From positions 1 through 17,680 of the forward strand of contig JAIRNB010000014.1 in assembly GCA_031258265.1 (NCBI GenBank): DNA of 17,680 nucleotides, written 5' to 3'. The notes under the pieces are model-generated. The model had not been told where the DNA came from, made no database searches, and saw only the letters and a program-made list of their open reading frames with translations. Shown here piece by piece: positions 8,153 to 15,648 of the stretch. The translations under genes were made by a program, and so were the position numbers. Within the stretch, counting starts at the first letter, position 1; the number at the start of each line of letters is the position of its first letter. This DNA comes from Treponema sp. (GTDB lineage: Bacteria > Spirochaetota > Spirochaetia > Treponematales > Breznakiellaceae).

Positions 8153-8295
8153 GTTCCCCAGGGGACTACAACACCAGGACCGGTGTATATGGGCTGGAAC
8201 GAAAGCCGCAGACTATGAATTATACCAATGCCTCCGGCGCGTCAGGACGGATAGATTGGGATTCCCTGGACCCCACAGCTTAGCTTCTCTTTTCT

Positions 8296-8568
8296 TTAAC
8301 AATGCTGCTGACTTAACCGCGTAATGGCCGCTATAGCCTTAATGTCCATCCCATGTTCAGCCATTTGAAAGATTATCTCCCGGCGGCCCTCCTTACGACC
8401 GGGCCTCCGTTCTGACTAAAGCAACGCTAAAGATACCGTACCGGACCTTTGGTCCGCGCTTGCCCCGCGGAGGCTCATCTCCTCCTCCCCTCCAGCCCCC
8501 ATGAACCTTAACCAGTCCACCAGCTTAAGTTTGAAGGCGACGTCAACTTTGGGGAGCATGATGTTCAT
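8296..8568 (-). pseudogene. Rpn-type PD-(D/E)XK transposase relic, internally deleted
   Basis: One frame from the ATG at 8568 to the TAA at 8296 spans 90 codons with an in-frame TAG at 8416-8418. The start MNIMLPKVDVAFKL matches the N-terminus of the Rpn / PD-(D/E)XK nuclease transposase family. The middle, DWLRFMGAGGEEEMS, resembles the late part of that family, and the end, GRKEGRREIIFQMAEHGMDI then IAAITRLS, is the typical C-terminal tail. Full members are roughly 250-320 residues, so most of the nuclease core between the N-terminus and the EEEM region is missing. The deletion plus the amber stop make it a dead gene. The family is recognised from sequence style, not from a search. It lies directly downstream of the 8630-9964 gene. 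The 61 bp between them show nothing further. Confidence 0.65.
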
Positions 8569-8629
8569 GGGTATTACTATACCGGGGGGAATAGGAAAAA
8601 GCAAACCCGTGGAATTTCCGGCAGGAGCA

Positions 8630-9964
8630 TCAGGAACGGCTGATTTTCTCGAGCAGTTCGGCATTCTGGTCGTTGCTGCGCACAAGCCGCCGGGCAAGGA
8701 GTTTGGAAAGAAAGATGCCGTAGTGGGGGTAGGAACGGATAATGTCAACAAAATTCCTGCGGGTAAGGAGGATCAGTTTTCCCGGCCCGTCGGCCCGCAC
8801 GGAAGCGGAACGCCGCTGATTAAGGAGGAAGGCCATTTCCCCCATAAAAATATCCTGGGGCGAAAGGGAACCGACTTTTTTAAGGTTGTGGTACACAGAA
8901 TAACTGCCGCTTATGATGTAATAAAGGTAATCGCTGGGTTCGTCTTCCCGCAGTACGATGTCCCCCCTTTTAACAGCCAGAATCCTTCCCCTGGTAAAAC
9001 CGACGGGTACATCCTGTTCCACATCCGCGTCATGGCGGACTATCATTGTTACCTGGTTGCCCGTATCGTTATACCTTAGTTCCTGGGCGTACATGCTGGC
9101 CATCTTGATTCCCCGGCCATGGAGAGACAGGCTGTCCTGGGCGGAGATTTTTTTCAGGTGGGCCCGCACGTCAAAGCCCCTGCCCTCATCCCGGATCACA
9201 AACGATGTGCTTCCATGGCCGATGTCCCAGAGAAATTCCACCCGTTTGGCCCGGATTGCCGGGTCCTTGCATTTTTCCGCCACCAGTTCCACTACGGAAA
9301 TACCCTTGTCCATGGCGGCGGTTTTTTCATCGTAGGTAATGCCGCAGTTCCCGTGTTCCACGGCGTTGACGATCAGCTCCGAAAGGGCAAGCTGGAGGGG
9401 CATTTTTTTCGCCTGGCTTATGAGTCCCCGCTGAAAAAGGAGCATGGCCCCCATGCCGGCGTAAACGGGGATGGACATAATATCATTATCAATGGCAAAG
9501 CTGCCGGAAGTAAAACTGCCGGATGTCTTATCCAAAAGGTTTTGATGGAACTCCCGCTGAAAGATAATCTGGTAATTCTGTTCGATGATCTGAACGGTTC
9601 TGCGGATATGGGACTGGATCTGGTAATTATCCAGCATGGCTAATATATTAACGGACTTGTACTTTTCCAGAATTTGATCTTCTGAGTCTCTTTCGTTATG
9701 GTAAAGCCCCACAATACTAAAGTTAAGGAGGCTGCTGTCTTCCCTGATGCGCGAAAGAATACTGTCAATATTGATGAGGGGATCGGAAAAATTGATAATC
9801 ACCACTTCGGGGAAGTCATAGCGGAGAAAATTAAGAATATCTTCTTCATTGGTAAAAAATACCGGATTGTAATCTTCCCCGTCCCCGGCGGTTTCACCTT
9901 GAAAGGCCGTTTCAAGGCTGCCGGCCAGCGCGGGCTCCGTGTTTATAATTCCCAGCCTGCTCAT
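8630..9964 (-). CDS. Pseudo-receiver / HATPase / cNMP-binding regulator
   Basis: A 444-residue cytoplasmic protein of three parts. Residues 1-125 look like a receiver domain, but N58 sits where the phosphoacceptor aspartate is expected (VVIINFSDP) and the N-terminal acidic pair is missing, so phosphorylation is unlikely. Residues 180-312 are a GHKL ATPase of the RsbW/SpoIIAB type: N-box ELIVNAVEHGN (E196, N200), G1 box DEGRG (259-263), G2 box GRGIK (283-287). No histidine phosphoacceptor region is evident, as in anti-sigma kinases. Residues 325-430 are a cyclic-nucleotide-binding domain; its phosphate cassette keeps G375, E376 and R385 (MGEMAFL then RRSASVRA). This suggests nucleotide-controlled partner switching; the partner and target are unknown. 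It diverges from the MoxR operon. The ribosome binding site is weak. Confidence 0.85.
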   Translation of the reverse strand: MSRLGIINTEPALAGSLETAFQGETAGDGEDYNPVFFTNEEDILNFLRYDFPEVVIINFSDPLINIDSILSRIREDSSLLNFSIVGLYHNERDSEDQILEKYKSVNILAMLDNYQIQSHIRRTVQIIEQNYQIIFQREFHQNLLDKTSGSFTSGSFAIDNDIMSIPVYAGMGAMLLFQRGLISQAKKMPLQLALSELIVNAVEHGNCGITYDEKTAAMDKGISVVELVAEKCKDPAIRAKRVEFLWDIGHGSTSFVIRDEGRGFDVRAHLKKISAQDSLSLHGRGIKMASMYAQELRYNDTGNQVTMIVRHDADVEQDVPVGFTRGRILAVKRGDIVLREDEPSDYLYYIISGSYSVYHNLKKVGSLSPQDIFMGEMAFLLNQRRSASVRADGPGKLILLTRRNFVDIIRSYPHYGIFLSKLLARRLVRSNDQNAELLEKISRS

Positions 9965-10014
9965 CGGCCAGAGTCTATCCTAATTATCTGATAAATGAAA
10001 TACTGTGGGGTACG
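9965..10014. promoter_or_regulatory. 50-bp divergent intergenic region
   Basis: This AT-rich gap must hold at least part of two opposing promoters: leftward for the HATPase/cNMP gene and rightward for the MoxR operon. Candidate -10 boxes are GATAAT on the minus strand and TGATAAAT on the plus strand, overlapping near 9980-9995. Their -35 regions would reach into or beside the opposite gene, so mutual interference is possible. The boxes are judged by eye only. Confidence 0.35.
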
Positions 10015-10980
10015 ATGAAAGAACAAGAGGGACCGGATTCCGGGGCGATTGCCGGGTTTGCGGGGCGTATCCGGGAAAACATCGAAAAAGTGTTCCTGGG
10101 AAAAAGTGGGGCCATTGAAACGCTTATCGCCGCCTTCCTTGCCAGGGGGCATGTGCTGTTGGAGGATGTCCCCGGCACGGGGAAGACCATCCTGGCCAGG
10201 GCTTTCGCCGGGAGCCTGGGCCTTAGCTTTGCCCGGATCCAGTGTACCCCGGACCTCCTCCCCGCCGACATCCTGGGAGTCTCGGTCTGGCAGGACGGGG
10301 GTTTTGTGTACCGCCCCGGACCGGTGGTAAATCAGTTCATCCTGGTGGACGAGATCAACCGGGCTACCCCCCGTTCCCAGTCCGCCCTGCTGGAGGCCAT
10401 GGCCGAAGGCCAGATCTCCGCGGAGGGAAAGCGGATAGCCCTGCCGGAACCTTTCTTCGTGCTGGCCACGGAGAACCCCGTGGAATTCGAGGGAACCTTC
10501 CCCCTGCCGGAGGCCCAGAAGGACCGCTTCCTCCTCTCCATGGACTTAGGCTACCCGGACAAAGAAGCGGAAGGGCGGATGCTGGAAAACCAGCGCCGCC
10601 TTACCCACCCCGTTACCGATCTGCGGCCGGTGGCGGAGGCCGCCGGAATTCTAAGCCTCCAGGAAGATGTTACCCGTATTCATGTGGAAGCGGCGGTTAA
10701 GGGCTACATCCTCGCCCTGGTAGAGGCTACCCGTCAGGAGGCCGGCCTCCGGGTAGGGGTTTCCCCCAGGGGCAGCCTTGCCCTGTACCGATCCGGTCAG
10801 GCCCTGGCGGCGGTCCGGGGCCGGAATTTCGTTGTCCCTGAAGATATTAAGGAACTGGCGCCGCCCGTGTTCCGGCAGCGGATGCTCCTCTCCCCGGAAG
10901 CCCTGGTCCGGGGCGTCACGGCGGACAGGATCATCGCCTCTATCCTGGACCGGGTTCCTATCCCGGAATATACGGCTTAA
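10015..10980 (+). CDS. MoxR-family AAA+ ATPase
   Basis: A 321-residue AAA_3-type ATPase, the usual length for MoxR proteins. Walker A is DVPGTGKT (51-58, K57), Walker B is ILVDEIN (109-115, D112 and E113), sensor 1 is ATENP (151-155), and the arginine-finger region is QKDRFLL (168-174); the MoxR hallmark EFEGTFPLPEAQKDRF is intact. The C-terminal third is the lid domain. MoxR ATPases are thought to act as chaperones that activate or insert metal-dependent or membrane complexes together with von Willebrand-type or DUF58 partners. It opens a three-gene operon; its TAA shares a base with the next ATG (TAATG), indicating coupled translation. The start is preceded by GTGGGGT. Family assignment is secure; the client is unknown. 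Confidence 0.95.
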   Translation: MKEQEGPDSGAIAGFAGRIRENIEKVFLGKSGAIETLIAAFLARGHVLLEDVPGTGKTILARAFAGSLGLSFARIQCTPDLLPADILGVSVWQDGGFVYRPGPVVNQFILVDEINRATPRSQSALLEAMAEGQISAEGKRIALPEPFFVLATENPVEFEGTFPLPEAQKDRFLLSMDLGYPDKEAEGRMLENQRRLTHPVTDLRPVAEAAGILSLQEDVTRIHVEAAVKGYILALVEATRQEAGLRVGVSPRGSLALYRSGQALAAVRGRNFVVPEDIKELAPPVFRQRMLLSPEALVRGVTADRIIASILDRVPIPEYTA

Positions 10981-12347
10981 TGGCGGACAATCCCGGTTCC
11001 CCGGAGGGCCCGCGGCCTGCTTCCCAACAGACAGGGGGCTGGGTCCGGGTACAAAAAACCGGACCGGGGCGCTTCCTGTTTTTGGCGGGGCTCTGCCTGG
11101 GAGTCTACCTGTTTGCCCCCTTCTTTTTGCTCCAGTTCCTCTCCCTCTTTGCCCTTTTTGTAATTTTAGGTTCCCGGCTGTACAGCGAGTACCTGCTCCG
11201 CAGCCTTAGAATATTCCGCCGGGACCCGGAGATCCGCTGTTTCCGCTTCGAGTGGGCCGCCGTTGAACTGACCGTGGAAAACCGCGGCTTCCTGCCGGCC
11301 TTCATGCTGGCCCTGGGGGACTGGCCGGGGGATCTGGCGGTGTTCAGGAACCACAAAAAACTCTGCACCCTCCCCGGCCATTCCCGGCTGATCTTCGCAT
11401 GGCAGGCTTACTGTTCCGAGCGGGGTATCGGCGGCCTGGGCCCCGCGCAGTTACGCTGCGCCGATCCCCTGGGAATTTTCCCCTTTTCCGCCTCCCCCGG
11501 AGAAACTACCCGCCTGGTGGTGTACCCCGCGCCGGGAATGATCAGCCTGAACAGCCCCGGGGGCATCCCCCTGGGTAAACTCCCCAGCCGTAATCCCCTC
11601 TACGAGGATATGACCCGCCGCCGCTCCCTGCGGCAGTACCGCCGGGGTGATGAACCCCGGCGGATCAACTGGAAAGCCTCTATCAGGGTTAGAGCCAAGG
11701 GCCCCATGTCCCCCTCCTCCCTCCTGGTAAACGAATACGAGGCGGCCATCTCCTATCCCCTGGTGGTGTTCCTCAACCTGGACCCCTACGAATACAGCCT
11801 GGACAAGCGGGAACTGTGGTTCGAGCGGGCCATTGAGGCTGCCGCCGCCCTCTGCCTTATGGCTTCCCGGGAACGGCAGGATTTAGGGATCATCTTCTAC
11901 CGGCCCTGGATAGCGGAACCCTGTACCCTGGTAAAACCCGGCCCCTTCACCTTGCTCCCCATTCTGGAACGGCTGGCCGCCATTAAACGGCCCAGGGGTC
12001 CGGCAAGCCCGGAAAACCCGGCAAGTTTAACAAACCCGGAAGGCCCGGCAAGTTTGACAAGCCCGGCGGACCCGGCAAGGCCGGCAGATTCGGCGGGGAA
12101 AACGGAGGCAAGGCTCCGGGGCAGCGTCCGCAGCCTCCTGGACCAGGGAAAGCGGCTGCCCTACGGCGCCCGGCTGGTGTACACAGGCCCGGAGATCCAG
12201 GAGGAGGATTACGCCGCCCTCAATGTCCTGCGTTCCAGCCATATAAGCCTGGAGTATTTGGTCCTGGATGAAAAACGGCTGGGACAGCGGGCGCCGGGAA
12301 ACGCGCCCCGCTATCAGATGAGGGAGGGGGGCTATGATATTCTCTAA
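10980..12347 (+). CDS. DUF58 domain protein
   Basis: A 455-residue protein with a membrane hairpin at about 33-64 (LFLAGLCLGVYLF, then FLSLFALFVILG) and the DUF58 core signature LRQYRRGDEPRRINWKAS at 217-234. The stretch before it, with ERGIGGLGPAQLRCADPLGIF at about 147-167, is also typical of the family. DUF58 proteins regularly follow MoxR genes and probably serve as their membrane-bound partner, with a VWA-like fold after the signature. Residues about 335-375 are a Pro/Ala/Ser-rich linker made of 9-residue repeats, unusual for the family. The start overlaps the MoxR stop by one base, so re-initiation is likely. The stop overlaps the next gene by 14 bases. Confidence 0.9.
   Translation: MADNPGSPEGPRPASQQTGGWVRVQKTGPGRFLFLAGLCLGVYLFAPFFLLQFLSLFALFVILGSRLYSEYLLRSLRIFRRDPEIRCFRFEWAAVELTVENRGFLPAFMLALGDWPGDLAVFRNHKKLCTLPGHSRLIFAWQAYCSERGIGGLGPAQLRCADPLGIFPFSASPGETTRLVVYPAPGMISLNSPGGIPLGKLPSRNPLYEDMTRRRSLRQYRRGDEPRRINWKASIRVRAKGPMSPSSLLVNEYEAAISYPLVVFLNLDPYEYSLDKRELWFERAIEAAAALCLMASRERQDLGIIFYRPWIAEPCTLVKPGPFTLLPILERLAAIKRPRGPASPENPASLTNPEGPASLTSPADPARPADSAGKTEARLRGSVRSLLDQGKRLPYGARLVYTGPEIQEEDYAALNVLRSSHISLEYLVLDEKRLGQRAPGNAPRYQMREGGYDIL
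12000..12095 (+). repeat. In-frame 27-bp tandem repeat inside the DUF58 gene
   Basis: The units begin CCCGGCAAGTTT and encode nine-residue blocks: PASLTNPEG then PASLTSPAD, flanked by shorter degenerate versions (GPASPEN, PARPADSAG). The length is a multiple of three, so the frame is kept. It probably forms a flexible linker and may vary in copy number between strains. Confidence 0.7.
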
Positions 12348-14190
12348 ACCGGAGCAGATCAAACCAAAGCAGCCTAAACCGGAACAGCCTGAAACGGAGG
12401 TGATTAACCGCTTCCAGGCGGACGGCATAAAGGCGGGGGAAGAAGAAGCGCCGCCGGGCCTCAACACCGCGCCGGGGAACCCCCTGTACCGGGTTCTGGC
12501 CCTGTACCTCCCCTGGTCGGTCCTCCTAAGCCTCCTCCCCCCGGCCCTGGCCTTAATCCGCCGCCTCCTGCCGGATCTAAAACTCCCCGGCTCCGCCGCC
12601 CTGGGGGCGGCGGTATACATTCCGGCCCTCCTTATCAGCGCCGCAGTAACGCTGTACCTCGAATTCCTGGACCCCCGGACCAGCCACAGCGGCGCCCATC
12701 TCCGGGGGGGCATACTGGCCTGCGCCGCCGCGTATCTTTTCTCCTCAATCCTGGCCTTAAGGCCCCCCCTGACTATCTCGACAGTAACGCTGCGCTTTCT
12801 CCCCTCGCTGGGCAGCGTCACAGCGGTTCTGGCGGCCCTTTATATCTGGATTTTCGTCATCTATCTGCGGGACCTGTTCCGGGCCAGGGAACTCTTCGAG
12901 TCCCAGATCCGGCTTCACCGGGGGGAAGAGCTGCGGCGAGTCATGCTGGAAGATTCCGCCATCCTGAGCGCCGCCGAAACCCGGGGCCTCTCGGCGGGCC
13001 GGCATTACGGCATCCAAACCGGCATCGCCCTCCTCCTCGTCCTCCTCTGCGATCTCCTCGGGGCCCCCCTTTCCATTTTTCAGCGGATAATCAGCATCCT
13101 GGTCCCCGCCGTCGCCGCCCTGGTCTTCTTCCTTTTCAGCTTGTTCCGCCGGGAACAGTTCTTCGCCGGCGAAGGCATCGCCGTCCCCCCGCCGGAACGG
13201 GCCAAACGGATAGCGGCGGGAACAATCTTCTGCGCCGCAGCAACACTGTTGGCGGCCCTCTGCGCCTCAAACAACAACATCCTCCCCATCTCCATCATCA
13301 CCGCCTTCTTCGCCTGGCTCGCCCGGCTCCTCAGCCGCCCCGGCAGAATAGCGCAGGGCCCCATCGAAATAGCCCCGCCGAATCTCCCCATGGAGGACCC
13401 CCAGGCCATGTTGCGCTTCCTGGCCCCCGAAGCGTCGGAACCCTGGCCCATTTGGGATTACCTCCCCTACATCGCCCTGGCCGCCGCCATCGCAGTATTC
13501 CTGTGGTTCATGATCAAGCCCCTGTTCAGCCTGGACCGCCGCGCCGGAAAACTCCCCCTCATCCTCCGCCTGGCCCGCCTCTTCTCCGGCGGCTTCGCCG
13601 GCCTCCGCCGGGCCCTCAAAAATTTCCTCGCTTCCCTCCGGGGCGGCCCCGGCATGGGGATCAAAATCCCCGGCGAAAAAATCCGGGACATGACGGAAGA
13701 ACTCCTAAGCGCCTGGTCCAAAGCCCGGAAACGGGAACTGCGTCAAAGCCTCAGCCTCTTTGCCCGCCTTATCCTGTGGGGAGGCCGGGAATACCAGACA
13801 ACCTGGAAACCCAGCATGGGCCCCGGCGAATACTGCGCCCTCCTCTCCGCCGCCGTAAAGCGAAAAGCCCTTGATACGGATCATGAGGGGGGAAGCCTCC
13901 CCCCCAGGCCCAGCCCGCCCGGCGCCGCCGGCGCGGTCTTGGCCTCCCCCCCTCCGCGGGGGAACGGACAGGGGCCCGGCGATACTTTAGAAGGTGAAAA
14001 AACGGCAAGCCCCCCTGCGCCCCCGCGACGCCCCCGGAACCCTCCGGTGGAACTTTCTTCCGGGGAAAAAACCGCCGCCGCCGTCCTCCACTGCGGCGCA
14101 ATCTTCGAGGAAGCCCTCTACGGCCCCCGCCTCCCGGACAGGGAAACCCAGCGGGAATTCCGCCGGCTGGTAGAAGAAATCACGGGATAG
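12334..14190 (+). CDS. Polytopic membrane protein with DUF4129-like C-terminus
   Basis: A 618-residue protein that overlaps the DUF58 gene by 14 bases and has a strong Shine-Dalgarno (GGGAGGGGG) just before the ATG. After a charged, proline-rich N-terminus (1-48) it has about nine hydrophobic segments between residues 50 and 400 (for example IQTGIALLLVLLCDLLG and IALAAAIAVFLWFMI). The cytoplasmic tail has the pattern LWGGREYQTTWKPSMGPGEY, then after an insertion IFEEALYGPRL and EFRRLVEEI, which resembles DUF4129, a domain common at the end of MoxR/DUF58/transglutaminase operons. No transglutaminase catalytic triad is seen. A GC-rich Pro/Gly insertion splits the tail domain (residues about 516-575). 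It is likely the membrane platform of the MoxR system; the DUF4129 match is by eye. Confidence 0.75.
   Translation: MIFSKPEQIKPKQPKPEQPETEVINRFQADGIKAGEEEAPPGLNTAPGNPLYRVLALYLPWSVLLSLLPPALALIRRLLPDLKLPGSAALGAAVYIPALLISAAVTLYLEFLDPRTSHSGAHLRGGILACAAAYLFSSILALRPPLTISTVTLRFLPSLGSVTAVLAALYIWIFVIYLRDLFRARELFESQIRLHRGEELRRVMLEDSAILSAAETRGLSAGRHYGIQTGIALLLVLLCDLLGAPLSIFQRIISILVPAVAALVFFLFSLFRREQFFAGEGIAVPPPERAKRIAAGTIFCAAATLLAALCASNNNILPISIITAFFAWLARLLSRPGRIAQGPIEIAPPNLPMEDPQAMLRFLAPEASEPWPIWDYLPYIALAAAIAVFLWFMIKPLFSLDRRAGKLPLILRLARLFSGGFAGLRRALKNFLASLRGGPGMGIKIPGEKIRDMTEELLSAWSKARKRELRQSLSLFARLILWGGREYQTTWKPSMGPGEYCALLSAAVKRKALDTDHEGGSLPPRPSPPGAAGAVLASPPPRGNGQGPGDTLEGEKTASPPAPPRRPRNPPVELSSGEKTAAAVLHCGAIFEEALYGPRLPDRETQREFRRLVEEITG
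13882..14045 (+). repeat. Palindrome-rich low-complexity insert in the membrane-protein gene
   Basis: This in-frame stretch is strongly C/G biased and encodes mostly Pro, Gly, Ala and Ser. It opens with a hairpin GGGGGG/CCCCCC around AAGCCT (13887-13904), followed by CGGCGCCGCCG and CCGCGGGG. It falls between the two conserved blocks of the DUF4129-like tail, as expected for a palindromic element inserted in a tolerant loop. Confidence 0.5.
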
Positions 14191-14218
14191 GGGTACAGAC
14201 AGAAGGAAGAAGGATAGA

Positions 14219-14248
14219 GTTGTTCAAAAACTGTAGTTTTTGAACAAC
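14219..14248. repeat. Dispersed 30-bp palindrome, copy 2
   Basis: GTTGTTCAAAAACT, then GT, then its reverse complement: the same palindrome as at 7803-7832 apart from the centre. It sits in the 84-bp gap between the convergent membrane-protein and methyltransferase genes, where it may serve as a two-way transcription barrier, although no T-run follows the stem. Confidence 0.85.
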
Positions 14249-14274
14249 TTCGATGAAGAAAAAGTCCCCTGCGT

Positions 14275-15117
14275 TCAGTGAGCCAGGGCCTCCGCCCAGC
14301 GCTGCAGGGCAATTCCAAAGGCCACAGAAACATTAAGACTGCCCTTAGCCCCATAGGTTCTGATGCTCAATCTGCCCAGGGAAGCGTCCGCCCGTTCCAG
14401 GGCCGCGGGGCTTACCCCCAGTTCTTCGGACCCGGCAATCAGTATCCCCTGCCGGGGAAACGCAAATTCCGTAATATCAAGGCCGCCGGTCTCCAGGGCA
14501 AAAAAACGGCCCTCCCCTTCCTCCGCCCGCCGCGGCCCCAGGAGATCTTCCGCTTCCCCCCGCTCCCAGGGGAGAACATCCACACAGCCCATGGCGCTGC
14601 GCCGGGCCCGGGGATGTTGGGGATCGGCGCAGCGGGGGGAAAGCCACAGTTTTTCTACTCCAAAGGATTCGGCGGCCCGGAACATGGCCCCCACATTAAA
14701 GGGAGATCGAATGTCCTCCAGGTAGACCTGCATCCCCGGAAAGACCCGCCGTTTAGTCCCATCCAGCCCCCCCTCCCCGCCGATAAAATCCCAGTCCGAG
14801 GGATAACGGCCCGTGGCGGCAAGCAGGACATGGCGGGCGGCGTTGAGGCTCCGCCGGAGACCGCCGGATGATACCGGAGGGCATGGGCCGCAGCAAAGGG
14901 CGGCCTCCCGGAAAACCTTCCGTTCCCCGGCGGGAAAATCCCCATCGGCGGCCAAAAGCCCCAAAACTTCGGCCAGGTACGCCGGGGAAAGGCCCGCCGG
15001 TTCCGGGATACCGATCGACTCCCCGGCAAGGCGCCGTTCCAGGAGGGCAAGGATCTTTTCCGCCTTCCGCAGCCTCTGATGCCGGGGGAGGCGGGCAAGT
15101 TTAGCCGGGGGTATCAT
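14275..15117 (-). CDS. SpoU/TrmH-family RNA 2'-O-methyltransferase
   Basis: A 280-residue SPOUT methyltransferase that moves a methyl group from S-adenosylmethionine to a ribose 2'-OH in tRNA or rRNA. The catalytic half is C-terminal: motif 1 is SPFNVGAMFRAAESFG (138-153, with N141 and R147), motif 2 is AGSEELG (228-234), and motif 3 is GSLNVSVAFGIALQRW (259-274), which forms the SAM-binding knot. The N-terminal 125 residues are helical and match no RNA-binding domain I can name, so the substrate (tRNA position or rRNA) is open. The ATG at 15117 lacks a clear ribosome binding site, and the repeat array begins about 40 bases upstream, so its promoter may lie in or near repeat DNA. It converges with the MoxR operon. 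Confidence 0.9.
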   Translation of the reverse strand: MIPPAKLARLPRHQRLRKAEKILALLERRLAGESIGIPEPAGLSPAYLAEVLGLLAADGDFPAGERKVFREAALCCGPCPPVSSGGLRRSLNAARHVLLAATGRYPSDWDFIGGEGGLDGTKRRVFPGMQVYLEDIRSPFNVGAMFRAAESFGVEKLWLSPRCADPQHPRARRSAMGCVDVLPWERGEAEDLLGPRRAEEGEGRFFALETGGLDITEFAFPRQGILIAGSEELGVSPAALERADASLGRLSIRTYGAKGSLNVSVAFGIALQRWAEALAH

Positions 15118-15251
15118 AAAACGAGACTATGGCAAATTCGCGGGGATGACCAGGCAGGGATGCCGGCTGTAATAAACGTGCCCAAAAATGGCATGGATGC
15201 CGGCTTTAGTTCCAGCACAACGCGCTTTGCGCGTTGTGCCGCGCGCGCACT

Positions 15252-15271
15252 GGCCAAGCTAAAGCTTGGCC
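15252..15271. repeat. AGCTAAAGCT hairpin, copy 1
   Basis: Arms GGCCAAGCT and AGCTTGGCC around AA, nine perfect pairs. Compare the other copies, whose outer pairs differ but still match. Confidence 0.8.
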
Positions 15272-15404
15272 GCATTTGCTCAATATCTGGGGAATCACCG
15301 GCGCTATGCGAAGCCACATTATCTAATTCACAGCCTTCGGCCTTTGGCTTTTGTTCCAGCACAACGCGCTCCGCGCCTTGTGCCGCGCGCGCACTGTGCG
15401 CACT

Positions 15405-15424
15405 GCCCCAGCTAAAGCTGGGGC
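15405..15424. repeat. AGCTAAAGCT hairpin, copy 2
   Basis: Arms GCCCCAGCT and AGCTGGGGC around AA. Relative to copy 1, several outer bases changed on both arms and pairing is kept. Confidence 0.8.
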
Positions 15425-15504
15425 GCATTGATAAATTTTGGGAGGTTTTCTGGCGCTAAGCCATGCCGCATTGTCAAACAAACAAGCTGCGCTTGCCTGC
15501 CGCG

Positions 15505-15524
15505 GGCTAAGCTAAAGCTTGGCC
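15505..15524. repeat. AGCTAAAGCT hairpin, copy 3
   Basis: Arms GGCTAAGCT and AGCTTGGCC around AA. One C-to-T change relative to copy 1 gives a T-G (U-G in RNA) wobble; the other pairs are intact. Confidence 0.75.
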
Positions 15525-15648
15525 GCATTTGCTCAATATCTGGGGAATCACTGGCGCTATGCGAAGCCACATTATCTAATTTACAGCCTTCGGCCTTTGG
15601 CTTTTGTTCCAGCACAACGCGCTCCGCGCCTTGTGCCGCGCGCGCACT

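Larger units (their letters stand above)
7828..8283 (+). pseudogene. Small reading frame interrupted by a MITE-like element
   Basis: Read in one plus-strand frame, 7828-7921 is open. If 7922-8141 and one 11-bp duplicate are removed, the frame continues without a stop from 8153 to the TAG at 8281-8283, giving about 75 codons. The predicted text includes LFDFFKESLLPLVLN, VFYYEQSLLGAQGG, and near the end NYTNASGASGRIDWDSLDPT. With the element in place the frame stops a few codons inside it. No family is recognised and no good start is seen (TTG codons near 7856 are possible), so it may be the tail of an older gene. The restored frame is seen directly; that it once encoded a protein is inference. 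Confidence 0.35.

Noticed and set aside
8106..8324. 72-codon plus-strand frame
   Set aside because: It runs across the right MITE end into flanking DNA and competes with the frame restored on removing the element; no motif or ribosome binding site.
12027..12821. 264-codon minus-strand frame
   Set aside because: It is antisense to the DUF58 and membrane-protein genes, Arg-rich, and includes an inverted reading of the 27-bp repeat; no motif.
15114..15615. Minus-strand frames with repeated peptides (RPSFSL, VVLEQKPKAEG, LDNVASHSA)
   Set aside because: The peptides are translations of the repeat modules; their similarity reflects DNA repetition. No ribosome binding site or known domain supports a gene.
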